Translations under genes and position numbers: made by a program
The notes under the pieces: model-generated
Told to the model about the DNA's origin: nothing
What the model saw: only the letters and a program-made list of their open reading frames with translations
Database searches by the model: none
Shown: positions 31,128-39,288 of the stretch, piece by piece
How positions within the stretch are numbered: the first letter of the stretch is position 1
Layout of the letters: each line of letters opens with the position of its first letter
NCBI GenBank assembly: GCA_963799245.1
Contig: CAWCWN010000003.1
Coordinates: 930,001 to 994,000, forward strand
From: CAWCWN01 sp963799245
GTDB lineage: Bacteria > Chloroflexota > Ktedonobacteria > Ktedonobacterales > Ktedonobacteraceae
Direction of reading: 5' to 3'
DNA: 64,000 bases

Positions 31128-32039
31128 TTATTCGTCCTTATAGAAACGTGTTAAGCGCTTCATCTGGGCGGATGTAATATGCACGACCACATTGCCATCC
31201 CAGGTAAGTAAGCCCTCAGTAACCAGTCCATCCAGACCCATTCGCACATCGCCCGCAGAAAGATCATCCCCTGTCAGAGTCTGAATATCGACCACAAATT
31301 CGCCGGAGTGGGTAGAACCCACTCCATATTCAGTCAAACGTAAAGCAACCAGAACCGTCAAATGAGTACTTTTTGCCTGCAGACAATGGCGCAACTTCTT
31401 GTGAGCATGATCTCTATGCTGGCTTGCATGAGCAATGGCGCTATCAAATTCGCCCGCAGGGGCAGCGGCTTTGAGCTCTGCAATAACATCTTGCAAAAGC
31501 TCTTCAGCATCAAATTCTCGCAGCTCCATCAACACTGACTGTAATTGACGTGGAGCAGAACTCAAAGCCTGAATGCAGTGCTTCAATACGTCCCTCAGTT
31601 CTTGCTGGGAGGCCAGGGAGAGCGTTATTGCTTCTGGCCCAGCAAAAGGTGGCGAGCCCCATAGCGATGCGGTCACATCGTTTAACGGGTTATCATCTCC
31701 CTCCATACCTTCCGCCGACTCAAATTCGGCCATAGAGCTCACCTGGAAGCGTCGTTTACGCAGGCGGTCAATAGCTTTATTTCTAATACTACGATTAAGA
31801 AAAGCATAAAATTGAGCTGTGGTCAGGTGGTCCAAGGCGGTGAGGGGCGTTTTATCTCCACCGCCTAATAGACCGACGCGCACAAGTTGCTCAACGACGT
31901 GTCCAACCACGACATCCAGTTCAAAGGCATCGAATCTCAACGACCCCAGGAAACGTTGGGCGTGGCGACTCAGGTGCGCATACAGGGCAGGATATGTCTC
32001 TTCTGGCCTGTATCTCAGATCGTGTGCCGTAAAGGGCAT
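31128..32039 (-). CDS. Divergent sigma-factor-like protein
   Basis: A 303-residue protein with an N-terminal part resembling region 2 of sigma-70/ECF factors: FDAFELDVVVGHVVEQLVR then FYAFLNRSIRNKAIDRLRKR, where the last part matches the -10-recognition helix pattern. A region-4-like helix-turn-helix is not clear; the C-terminal part instead looks like a winged-helix with VVDIQTLTGDDLSAGDVR. GGAGG lies 7 nt before ATG 32039, so this start is preferred over 32072. It is upstream of the zinc-finger gene in a two-gene unit. A DNA-binding regulator is likely; sigma activity is only suggested. Confidence 0.6.
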   Translation of the reverse strand: MPFTAHDLRYRPEETYPALYAHLSRHAQRFLGSLRFDAFELDVVVGHVVEQLVRVGLLGGGDKTPLTALDHLTTAQFYAFLNRSIRNKAIDRLRKRRFQVSSMAEFESAEGMEGDDNPLNDVTASLWGSPPFAGPEAITLSLASQQELRDVLKHCIQALSSAPRQLQSVLMELREFDAEELLQDVIAELKAAAPAGEFDSAIAHASQHRDHAHKKLRHCLQAKSTHLTVLVALRLTEYGVGSTHSGEFVVDIQTLTGDDLSAGDVRMGLDGLVTEGLLTWDGNVVVHITSAQMKRLTRFYKDE

Positions 32040-32232
32040 GCGAAAACCTCCGCGGTGCCTGGCGCTTTGCATACAAAATAGATCTTCTTCATATGCACAT
32101 AGATAGGCTAGCGCTTAACATGTAAAAAAAAGAGAAATCGCGTAAATTCAATTGTACATAAGATACGCATGAAACGCAATGAAAGAGGTTATAGCGCACG
32201 GTCTTTTGCAAGTTGGGGTTGTTAAGAGCAGG

Positions 32233-32288
32233 AAATGAGCCGTGACGAAAGGCGGGCCGGGCGGCCCGCCTTTCGTCACGGCTCATTT
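32233..32288. terminator. Perfect 26-bp inverted repeat
   Basis: Arms 32233-32258 and 32263-32288 are exactly complementary (AAATGAGCCGTGACGAAAGG...). It directly abuts the stop of the HTH-TPR gene (32289). Very stable; there is no T-tract outside the arm. Confidence 0.7.
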
Positions 32289-33674
32289 CTATTCAATATC
32301 GCCGCGTTTGCCCTGACGCTGGTGCTCATAGGCCTTTTTAATGGCGTTTAAACTGCGCTGAACCTCTCCACGCTCTTCCAGGAGATTGGCGAAACGGAAG
32401 TAGGCACCCGCCGTAATCTCATGGGCATGAGATGCATCCAGCAGCTCTAATGCCTGTGTAAACAATTCGTCGGCAGCGCTGTAATTCCCTGCTTGATGGC
32501 GCATCTGAGCCAGGGCTATGAGAGCCTGACCCTGTGTCTGCGCATCACCACTTGTCTGGGCAAATGCAAGGGCCTCCTGAGCTTCATACTCGGCCTCCTC
32601 CATCTTACCCCGCTTGAGTAGTAGTTCGGCCAGGGAGGTATGGCAGGTCGAAGCCGAGACAGCATCGTTGAGATCATGCTCGATCTCAATAGCCTGGCGA
32701 TACTCCTGCTCGGCAGCATCGAGGTCATTCTGCTTTTCTAGAGCCTTGCCTAAACGCTGATGAGTTAAACCCACCATGCGCTGCTCATCACGCATCTCGT
32801 AGAGGGCCAGGCTGCGCATTGCATAGTCACGCGCCATGGTCAACTTGCCCACCGTCTTATAGCTCTGGCTGATCTCCAGGTATTTCTGGGCAAAGCTGCG
32901 GCTATCGCGATGAATACCATCAAACGTCTCCAGGGCCTTATGATAAAACGTGACGGCCTTCTCCAGCTCGCCCAAGCGGAAATAGTCGTTTGCCAGGTTA
33001 CTATAAACATCTAAAGCAAAGACGGGATCCGCAATCTGGTGATTTTCGATAGCAGCATTACAGCGCAGGTGGTTCTCCATGGCCAGAGTATAGTTGTACA
33101 GCAAGAAATAGGCCTTGCCAAGAAGGTTGCGAGCGCGTTCCGTGTATTCTACATCATTGATACCTTCACCCTGGGTTACAGCGGCGCGCAGATCGACGAC
33201 GGCTTCCTGGAATTCATTGGACCCCAGGTGTATCTGACCCTTCAAGAGGTACAGGCGATACACCTGATCTGTTGTAATACGCTCCGGTTGAACGGGCTCC
33301 AATAATTGCTCGGCCTGCTGATAGGCTCCCTGCTGTACGTACACCTCCGCCTGGAGTAAATCGACATCGACCTTTTGATCCGGTCCCGCGTCGGCCGGAG
33401 AATAACCCACAGCTCGAGCTTCAGCAGCGCCAGAAGGGCTGCCTTCCAGCAGAAAGGTCAGGGGTACGTCCAGGCGTCGAGCCAATATTGAAAGGGCCTT
33501 CAAGGACGGGCGTATCTTGCCTCTTTCTATGGCAGAGATGTAAGAAATCGAAAATTCGGGTGCAGCCAGTTGAGCCTGGGTCATGCCTAGCTTGGTACGA
33601 ACTTCACGGATGTTCGTACCAACTCGCGCTGCGACCGCCTTCCCAACATTGGCAGTTTCAAGGGATGGGGGCAT
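32289..33674 (-). CDS. HTH (XRE) regulator with TPR array, paralogue
   Basis: A 461-residue protein with an XRE helix-turn-helix (~15-72; MTQAQLAAPEFSISYISAIE and GKIRPSLKALSILARRL) and about nine TPR-like helical repeats (for example NDYFRLGELEKAVTFYHKAL). Close relative of 28073-29428, pointing to a duplication, although the TPR halves differ enough for different ligands. ATG 33674 has GAAAGGA 9 nt upstream; the longer frame to 33761 is not supported. Direct TAACATACA repeats lie upstream at 33889-33917. Function is regulatory; target and ligand unknown. Confidence 0.88.
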   Translation of the reverse strand: MPPSLETANVGKAVAARVGTNIREVRTKLGMTQAQLAAPEFSISYISAIERGKIRPSLKALSILARRLDVPLTFLLEGSPSGAAEARAVGYSPADAGPDQKVDVDLLQAEVYVQQGAYQQAEQLLEPVQPERITTDQVYRLYLLKGQIHLGSNEFQEAVVDLRAAVTQGEGINDVEYTERARNLLGKAYFLLYNYTLAMENHLRCNAAIENHQIADPVFALDVYSNLANDYFRLGELEKAVTFYHKALETFDGIHRDSRSFAQKYLEISQSYKTVGKLTMARDYAMRSLALYEMRDEQRMVGLTHQRLGKALEKQNDLDAAEQEYRQAIEIEHDLNDAVSASTCHTSLAELLLKRGKMEEAEYEAQEALAFAQTSGDAQTQGQALIALAQMRHQAGNYSAADELFTQALELLDASHAHEITAGAYFRFANLLEERGEVQRSLNAIKKAYEHQRQGKRGDIE

Positions 33675-34516
33675 GGTTATGTTTCCTTTCAAAACGGTCC
33701 TCTCGCATTTCTTAATAAAGGTGAGTAGTTCACGCTCCTTTATAAGTTTATGGTGCAACACACGTATTCCTGTTGTTAACTTCGATATCTAACGCATGTA
33801 CTCTCCCCTCTTTGCTGTACTTCTAAATATACGCACATTACTCGATTGAAGTTGTCATACAGATCAGAAGAACATAGAGAGGGCTCAATAACATACATAC
33901 TTGGATCTTAACATACACAAGTAGTCAAAGTCAAGATATTCTACAGCTAGATTAATTTATTCATATTGAAGTACGCAGTTTTTTAACAACTCTATGAGTC
34001 ATGAGCAAGTACAGTATATACATATCAGAAAAGAATAAGAGAAGAAACGCAAATTTGCCTTAAGGGTCTATGAGAAGTCCATCCTGCCACCATCATCGCT
34101 ACTTATCAGAGGCAAGCAATGCCAAATGGCCCTTTACCGCGCCTCAAAGTCCCGCGCTGCAGCTCCCCACCCCTTTTGATTTTTTGTTAAAAGCGCAGCC
34201 TTATGATTATAAAGTACGATGAAAAATGGAATACATTGCACTCTTTCAATAATCCTCTATCTCCCCCTCATGTCCGCTGGAACTATTTCTACTCCTATCA
34301 CACTTCTTTTCAATTCACAAGGAAGTAGGTAAATAGTCCTACTCTGCAGTACGGATACGGAAAATACCTCCTGGTAAAAAATAATATATTCGCCTATACT
34401 ATGTTCATCATTAAATGCTTTATTTTCTTGAGACGAGAGACAGCACAACATATACGAGCCGTTTTCGCGATCTGCCACTTGCCAGACCGGACTCGGAGAG
34501 AACGAAGGGAGGGAAC
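33675..34516. other. Long intergenic region between divergent genes
   Basis: 842 bp, AT-rich, no credible gene. It carries the control regions for two divergent genes: TAACATACA direct repeats (33889-33917), and AGTAGG...CCTACT palindrome near 34325-34346 on the acyl-CoA synthetase side. No tRNA or structured RNA was recognised. Confidence 0.5.
33889..33917. promoter_or_regulatory. Direct repeats TAACATACA, 20-bp period
   Basis: TAACATACA at 33889-33897 and 33909-33917, i.e. two helical turns apart. It lies about 215 bp upstream of the HTH-TPR start and could be its own binding site. Inferred only. Confidence 0.35.
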
Positions 34517-36169
34517 ATGCCAGAGCGTATGCCACACATGATGCCACACATGATGCCACACATGATGCCACACATGATGCCACACATGATGCCACACATG
34601 ATGCACACCATTAATGCACTTTTGGCGACCGCGGTCGAACGCTTCGGTGAGCGCCCCGCATTGAGCGAGCCCAGCGGGAGAGGTGAGATGGCCACGCTTA
34701 CCTATCACGCGCTCCAACAGCGGGCCCAGCAATTCTCCGGCTATTTACAGGCGCAACAGTTTGACAAGGGTGATCGCTTGCTTATCTGGTCTGCCAGTAG
34801 AAGCGATTGGTTGGTAGCTTATCTGGGAGCGCTCCTGCTTGGCGTCATCGTCGTTCCCCTGGATATCAATACCAGAGAAGATTTCCTGCAGCGTGTTGCA
34901 CAGGTAACGGAGGCAAAGCTGCTGATTACTACTTCCAAGCAGTGGGAGGGCATAAAGGACAGGGCGCTGCCTTTTATCGATATAGATGCGCTGCCCCTGG
35001 CACCCCCTGACACTGCCCGCCTGCCACAGGTGCAAGGCAGCGACCTGGCCGAGATAGTCTTCACCTCTGGAACCACGGGCCAGCCCAAAGGTGTAATGCT
35101 CAGCCATGACAATATCGCCAGCAATGCTATAAGCGCGGTTGAGGTGGTCGATATACATGCTGACGACTGTGCGCTCTCCATTCTACCATTAAGCCATATG
35201 TTCGAACTGACTATTGAAGTCGCGCTGTTACACTCGGGTGCGCGCATAGTCTATGCTCGCTCGCTGGCGCCTGAAACATTGCTCAAACTGCTCAGCTCGC
35301 AGCATGTGACCTGCATGGTGCTCGTTCCCCAGGCCCTCCAGCTCTTCCTTAATGGCATTGAACGCCAGGTAAAAAAACAGCGCCAGAAAAAAGTCTTTGA
35401 GCTCCTGCTGAAGCTGTCGATGTATCTGCCGTTTAGCTGGCGTAAATTCCTTTTCAGGAGTGTGCATCAACGTTTTGGCGGCCGCTTCCGCTTTTTTGTC
35501 AGCGGCGGAGCATATTTACCACCGCAGATCGCGGAGAAGTGGGAGCGTATGGGCTTCCGCGTCTTGCAAGGCTATGGCGCTACCGAGTGCTCTCCTGTGA
35601 TCTCCGCCACTCCTTATAAAGAACATTTGCTGAATTCGGTGGGTAAGCCTTTACCAGGAGTAGAGGTGCGCCTCGCCGCCGACAAGGAGATCCTGGTACA
35701 CGGCCCAAATGTCTCGCAGGGATACTGGAGGAATCCGGAGGTGACCACCGCAGCCTTTAAGGATGGCTGGTATGCCACGGGTGATCTCGGCGATATAGAT
35801 CACCAGGGCAACCTCTATCTTAAAGGACGGAAGAAAAACATGATTGTCCTGGCAAATGGGCTGAACGTCTATCCCGAAGATATCGAAAATGCACTCCTGC
35901 TGCATCCATTGATTAAAGATGCCGTAGTCCTGGGGGCGATGAAAAATGACAATGGGCCAGACATCCACGCGATTCTCCTTATGGATGATGCCGGCCAGGC
36001 CCGGGCCACCGTCCAGCAGGTCAATAAATCGCTCGCCCCCCAGCAACAAATTCGGGGCTTTACACTCTGGCCAGAAGCGGATTTCCCACGCACGCATACG
36101 CTCAAAGTGAAGCGCCAGGATGTGCTGGCTAAATTTCCAGAACTATGTACAGAAGCAAAGGCGCAATAG
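34517..36169 (+). CDS. AMP-binding acyl-CoA synthetase with MPHM-repeat N-terminus
   Basis: Adenylate-forming enzyme of 550 residues that activates a carboxylic (probably long-chain fatty) acid to acyl-AMP and then acyl-CoA. Motifs in order: FTSGTTGQPKGVMLSH (A3), LSHMFE, GYGATECSP (A5), YATGDLGDI (A7), LKGRKKNMIVLANGLNV (A8), and the catalytic Lys in HTLKVKRQDV (A10). The start is odd: after ATG 34517 (GGGAGGG before it) come six MPHM units encoded by a 12-bp tandem repeat. The real enzyme domain begins at about residue 30. Acyl specificity is not predictable. It is the first gene of a unit with rsmI (3 bp apart). Confidence 0.9.
   Translation: MPERMPHMMPHMMPHMMPHMMPHMMPHMMHTINALLATAVERFGERPALSEPSGRGEMATLTYHALQQRAQQFSGYLQAQQFDKGDRLLIWSASRSDWLVAYLGALLLGVIVVPLDINTREDFLQRVAQVTEAKLLITTSKQWEGIKDRALPFIDIDALPLAPPDTARLPQVQGSDLAEIVFTSGTTGQPKGVMLSHDNIASNAISAVEVVDIHADDCALSILPLSHMFELTIEVALLHSGARIVYARSLAPETLLKLLSSQHVTCMVLVPQALQLFLNGIERQVKKQRQKKVFELLLKLSMYLPFSWRKFLFRSVHQRFGGRFRFFVSGGAYLPPQIAEKWERMGFRVLQGYGATECSPVISATPYKEHLLNSVGKPLPGVEVRLAADKEILVHGPNVSQGYWRNPEVTTAAFKDGWYATGDLGDIDHQGNLYLKGRKKNMIVLANGLNVYPEDIENALLLHPLIKDAVVLGAMKNDNGPDIHAILLMDDAGQARATVQQVNKSLAPQQQIRGFTLWPEADFPRTHTLKVKRQDVLAKFPELCTEAKAQ
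34529..34600 (+). repeat. 12-bp tandem repeat, six copies, in frame
   Basis: ATGCCACACATG repeated six times without a mismatch, encoding MPHM each time. Copy-number change would keep the frame. Every unit brings two in-frame ATG codons. Confidence 0.95.
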
Positions 36170-36172
36170 GCC

Positions 36173-36871
36173 ATGCTCTACCTCGTTGCGACGCCGATCG
36201 GCAACCTTGGAGATATTACGCTGCGGGCACTGGATACTCTACGCGCAGTTGATTTTGTGGCCAGCGAAGATACGCGCAAAACCGGTATGCTGCTCAAGCA
36301 CTTCAGCATCTCAAAACCACAAATTGCTTTTCATGAGCACAATGAGCAGCAGGCCGGTGAGCGCATTGAAGGCCTGCTTAAGGCGGGCAAGTCTATTGCT
36401 GTCGTTACAAATGCCGGCACGCCGGGCATTTCGGACCCTGGTTTTACGCTGGTGCGACGGGCGCTTCAGGCCGACCTGGCTGTGACCATGATACCCGGAG
36501 CCAGCGCCTTTGTCATGGCCCTGGTTTTATCGGGCCTTCCCGTGCATAGCTTTACCTTTCGCGGCTTTGCTCCTCACAAGTCGACAGGCCGTTGCAAATT
36601 CTTCGCAGTCGACAAGGCCGCGCCGCATACGCTCATCTACTATGAAAGTCCCTACCGCCTAGAGGCGTTTCTTAAAGATGCCCTGGCAACCTTTGGGGAC
36701 AGGCAGGCGGCTATTGCCAATGACCTCACCAAATTGTTTGAAAAAATTTCACGCGGCACGCTATCAACCCTGCTGGCGGCTGCGGCGCAAGAAAAAGTAA
36801 AGGGTGAATATATTATTGTGATCGCGGGGGCTGGGAAAGAAGATCTGGAGCGGAACCAGTCCTGGCCGTAG
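36173..36871 (+). CDS. rsmI: RsmI-like rRNA 2'-O-methyltransferase
   Basis: Tetrapyrrole-methylase-fold SAM-dependent methyltransferase; the family methylates the ribose of C1402 in 16S rRNA. 232 residues. Seen: LYLVATPIGNLGDIT at the N-terminus, ASEDTRKTGMLL, a NAGTPGISDPG motif, YYESPYRLE, and KGEYIIVIAG at the end. Two usually invariant places are altered: the AGTPGISDPG block begins with Asn rather than Asp, and the ARELTK motif reads ANDLTK. Length is shorter than E. coli RsmI by about 50 residues at the C-terminus. The gene starts 3 bp after the acyl-CoA synthetase stop. Confidence 0.88.
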   Translation: MLYLVATPIGNLGDITLRALDTLRAVDFVASEDTRKTGMLLKHFSISKPQIAFHEHNEQQAGERIEGLLKAGKSIAVVTNAGTPGISDPGFTLVRRALQADLAVTMIPGASAFVMALVLSGLPVHSFTFRGFAPHKSTGRCKFFAVDKAAPHTLIYYESPYRLEAFLKDALATFGDRQAAIANDLTKLFEKISRGTLSTLLAAAAQEKVKGEYIIVIAGAGKEDLERNQSWP

Positions 36872-36884
36872 CAGGACCAGTTCC
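36852..36884. terminator. Weak inverted repeat between convergent genes
   Basis: GGAACCAGTCCTG / CAGGACCAGTTCC, two mismatches, between rsmI and mdh stops (36871, 36896). Possible terminator, no T-tract. Confidence 0.35.
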
Positions 36885-36895
36885 GGCCACAGCGG

Positions 36896-37822
36896 CTAAA
36901 TGCCCATTACATGCACCAGCTCCTGGACGGCTGCGGCGGATTGCTGCAGCTGGGTACGCTCATTTGAGTCCAGCTCGATCTCAACGACCTGCTCAACGCC
37001 CTGGGCGCCAAGTTTGGCGGGTACGCCGACAAAGAGATTGGAAATTCCATATTCGCCCTGTAGATAAACGGCGCAGGGCATGATCATTTTCTTGTCGAGC
37101 AAAATAGAATCGACCATCTGCAGCACGGAGGCCGATGGGGCAAAGTAGGCACTACCGCTGCCAAGCAGCTTGACTATTTCAGCGCCACCATCACGCGTAC
37201 GCTGGACAATCTGCTCAATACGCTCGGGGGAGAGCAACTGAGTAATGGGCACACCGGCAACGGTGCACATACGAGCCAGGGGAATCATTGTATCTCCATG
37301 ACCGCCCAGTACATATGCCTGCACATCGCGCACCGAGACTTCCAGCTCCTGGGCGATAAATGTACGGAAGCGCGCCGTATCCAGTACACCGGCCATACCA
37401 ATCACGCGCTCGCGGGGGAAGCCGCTGATATGCAGGGCGAGCTGGGCCATCGCATCCAGGGGATTGGTTACCATGATAATAATACAGTTGGGTGAATGTT
37501 TGACAACCTGGCGGGTGACGTCGCTGACAATCTCCTGGTTCTTCTTCACCAGGTCGTCACGCGTCATGCCGGGCTTGCGCGGAAAACCAGAGGTGATAAC
37601 GACAATGTCCGAATTGGCCGTAGCAGCATAGTCGTTGGTACCGACAATCAGGGAATCGTAGCCAAGTACCGGCCCCGTCTGGAGCATGTCCAGGGCCTTA
37701 CCCTGAGGCATGTTGGGGACGATATCAAACATTACCACATCAGCATAGTCACGCTCTGCCAGGCGCTGTACCAGCGTGCTGCCAACAAAGCCTGCGCCAA
37801 CAACGGTTATTTTACTGCGCAT
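36896..37822 (-). CDS. mdh: Malate dehydrogenase
   Basis: NAD-dependent malate dehydrogenase of the LDH-like group, malate to oxaloacetate in the citric acid cycle, 308 residues. N-terminal Rossmann loop VVGAGFVGST; PRKPGMTRDDL with the Arg that selects malate over lactate; VTNPLD; the GGHGDTMIP motif with the catalytic His. An Arg in GVLDTARF completes the substrate site. AAAGGA stands before the ATG. It is a single gene, convergent to rsmI; the closest upstream feature is the tRNA-Gln region. Confidence 0.95.
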   Translation of the reverse strand: MRSKITVVGAGFVGSTLVQRLAERDYADVVMFDIVPNMPQGKALDMLQTGPVLGYDSLIVGTNDYAATANSDIVVITSGFPRKPGMTRDDLVKKNQEIVSDVTRQVVKHSPNCIIIMVTNPLDAMAQLALHISGFPRERVIGMAGVLDTARFRTFIAQELEVSVRDVQAYVLGGHGDTMIPLARMCTVAGVPITQLLSPERIEQIVQRTRDGGAEIVKLLGSGSAYFAPSASVLQMVDSILLDKKMIMPCAVYLQGEYGISNLFVGVPAKLGAQGVEQVVEIELDSNERTQLQQSAAAVQELVHVMGI

Positions 37823-38148
37823 CGAAATATCCTTTCAGTTACACTCTATAGCGACAAGTTAAAATATTCTTCCTGGAGCACTTACGTACGACCCACCTTG
37901 AGCGGGTAAGACGTGCAGATATATCCTACCTTTACATCTTAGCATCTCACAACTCATTTCTTCAAGCTTCCTGACGCACGTCTGAGCTGCGCTGTGAGGA
38001 TGCCATATCCACACTTAAGCCCTGGAATATAGACGCATTGCTGCCATTCCTGGTCAGTACAGCCATTGGCGTGATCGTCACCAGCGCAACGGGCATAACG
38101 TGTCTCCGCGTCAGGAGCCTGTTTTGCGCACACGCCGCCACATGGCGC
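37823..38148. other. Intergenic region before tRNA-Gln
   Basis: No gene recognised. Contains upstream sequences of mdh (minus strand) and leads into the tRNA promoter at 38149-38177. Confidence 0.5.
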
Positions 38149-38177
38149 TTGACAACTCGCAATAGTTGGAGTATCAT
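38149..38177 (+). promoter_or_regulatory. tRNA-Gln promoter
   Basis: TTGACA (38149-38154), 17-bp spacer, TATCAT (38172-38177), a strong housekeeping promoter 45 bp before the tRNA. Confidence 0.8.
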
Positions 38178-38222
38178 ACGTCGTACAAACAGCGGATAAC
38201 TCGGTCTCTGCTGTGCATGTAT

Positions 38223-38296
38223 TGGGGTGTCGTTCAACGGTAGGACTGCCGACTCTGGATCGGCCGATCGGGGTTCGAATCCCTGCACCCCAGCCA
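38223..38296 (+). tRNA. tRNA-Gln (CUG anticodon)
   Basis: Cloverleaf drawn by eye: acceptor TGGGGTG / CACCCCA, D-arm GTTCAACGGTAGGAC, anticodon stem GCCGA / TCGGC with loop CTCTGGA (anticodon CTG), T-arm with GTTCGAATCCC. The 3' CCA is encoded (38294-38296). It is a single-gene unit with its own promoter and terminator. Confidence 0.93.
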
Positions 38297-38327
38297 GGGA
38301 GAGGTACATAACCTCTCCTTTTTATTT
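38297..38327 (+). terminator. tRNA-Gln terminator
   Basis: GGGAGAGGT / ACCTCTCC stem followed by TTTTTATTTT, directly after the CCA. Classic intrinsic terminator. Confidence 0.85.
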
Positions 38328-38412
38328 TGCTTTCCTCACCGTCACTACCGCTCCACGTACCTCTGACTGTACATTCCCGCCTGGCCTGTTTTTCTCCTAA
38401 GCATAATACGCT

Positions 38413-38442
38413 CGCCGCCGCTTTGTTGGCAAAGCGGCGGCG
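38413..38442. other. Perfect GC hairpin before the ECF sigma gene
   Basis: CGCCGCCGCTTT / AAAGCGGCGGCG, loop GTTGGC, 12 bp. Could end read-through from the tRNA unit; no T-tract follows. Confidence 0.5.
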
Positions 38443-38443
38443 G

Positions 38444-38543
38444 AACATTATACAAACATTGCTCATTCACAAAATGGTGAGCATACTCACCTGGCAAATT
38501 CGTTAACTTATGTTATATATATGTATAATGTTTGTACAATATA
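38444..38543. promoter_or_regulatory. Spaced inverted repeat upstream of ECF sigma gene
   Basis: AACATTATACAAACATT at 38444-38460 is nearly the inverse of AATGTTTGTACAATAT at 38527-38542. The right arm overlaps the TATAATG region likely to be the promoter, and lies about 25 bp before the ATG at 38566. Operator function is inferred. Confidence 0.4.
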
Positions 38544-38565
38544 TTGTAAAGGAAGAACACGCGCC

Positions 38566-39288
38566 ATGTCCACCACACCAGTACTCGAGCCAGATATGCT
38601 CCTTGGAGAATTTGAAGCAGAGGACGCTACCTCCCTACATAGAGATCAAGCGGGAAAAGACGGCGCTGTCGCCAGCAGTGCTGCCCAGGAGAAAAGTGAA
38701 CAGTACCAACTCGTCACACATGCCCTGAGTGGAGATCAAGCAGCGTTTAACGATATCGTCGCCCAGTACAGCTCTCTAATGCTGCGTACCGCAAGTTTGA
38801 TTGTCGGCGATCGCGATACAGCTGAGGACGTCGTACAGGATGCCCTTATCCAGGTGTGGCATCACCTGCCAGAACTACGCGAAGCCCGCGCCCTGCGCTC
38901 ATGGCTCATGCGCATTGTGGTGAACCAGTGCATTAACTTTAAAAGGCGCCTGGCACGTTCAACTGCATTCGTTCGCCAGTCGCTCTCCGAGCAGGAAACA
39001 GACCTGATGGCCCAGATAGCCGATGACCACAAAGGCCGCCTGGAGCGAGATTGGGACCTGGCGGAAGCGATTCGAAATTTACCCGTCAAGCAACGTGTCG
39101 CGCTCGTACTGCATTACTATAATGGTATGACGCTTCCTGAGATGGCACAATCGCTACAAACATCGGAAAATACCCTTAAAAAGCGCATCCAGGCAGCCCT
39201 GGTGACCTTGCGGCGCACCTTACGCGCCAATGACGCAGACGATGCCTACGCAGCACCTGCGCTTGCCTTCGCCCCCTCCCCGGCCTAG
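38566..39288 (+). CDS. ECF-type RNA polymerase sigma factor
   Basis: Extracytoplasmic-function sigma-70 factor of 240 residues. Region 2 is clear: GDQAAFNDIVAQYSSLMLRTA, DTAEDVVQDALIQVWHHL (split motif 2.1-2.4) and LMRIVVNQCINFKRR. Region 4 has PVKQRVALVLHYYNGMTLPE and LQTSENTLKKRIQAAL, a typical helix-turn-helix. An N-terminal extension of ~45 acidic residues is unusual for the SigW-type. ATG 38566 is preferred (AAAGGAAG upstream), over an upstream frame start at 38521 that lies in the promoter. No anti-sigma gene is adjacent; the downstream neighbour is convergent and overlaps by 4 bp. Confidence 0.93.
   Translation: MSTTPVLEPDMLLGEFEAEDATSLHRDQAGKDGAVASSAAQEKSEQYQLVTHALSGDQAAFNDIVAQYSSLMLRTASLIVGDRDTAEDVVQDALIQVWHHLPELREARALRSWLMRIVVNQCINFKRRLARSTAFVRQSLSEQETDLMAQIADDHKGRLERDWDLAEAIRNLPVKQRVALVLHYYNGMTLPEMAQSLQTSENTLKKRIQAALVTLRRTLRANDADDAYAAPALAFAPSPA

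Noticed and set aside
34529..34600. Possible CRISPR array
   Set aside because: The repeat is 12 bp, contiguous and without spacers; it is a coding tandem repeat.
34394..34732. Minus-strand frames with HVWH-type repeats opposite the MPHM repeat
   Set aside because: They are only the reverse reading of the 12-bp repeat and have no ribosome site or family features.
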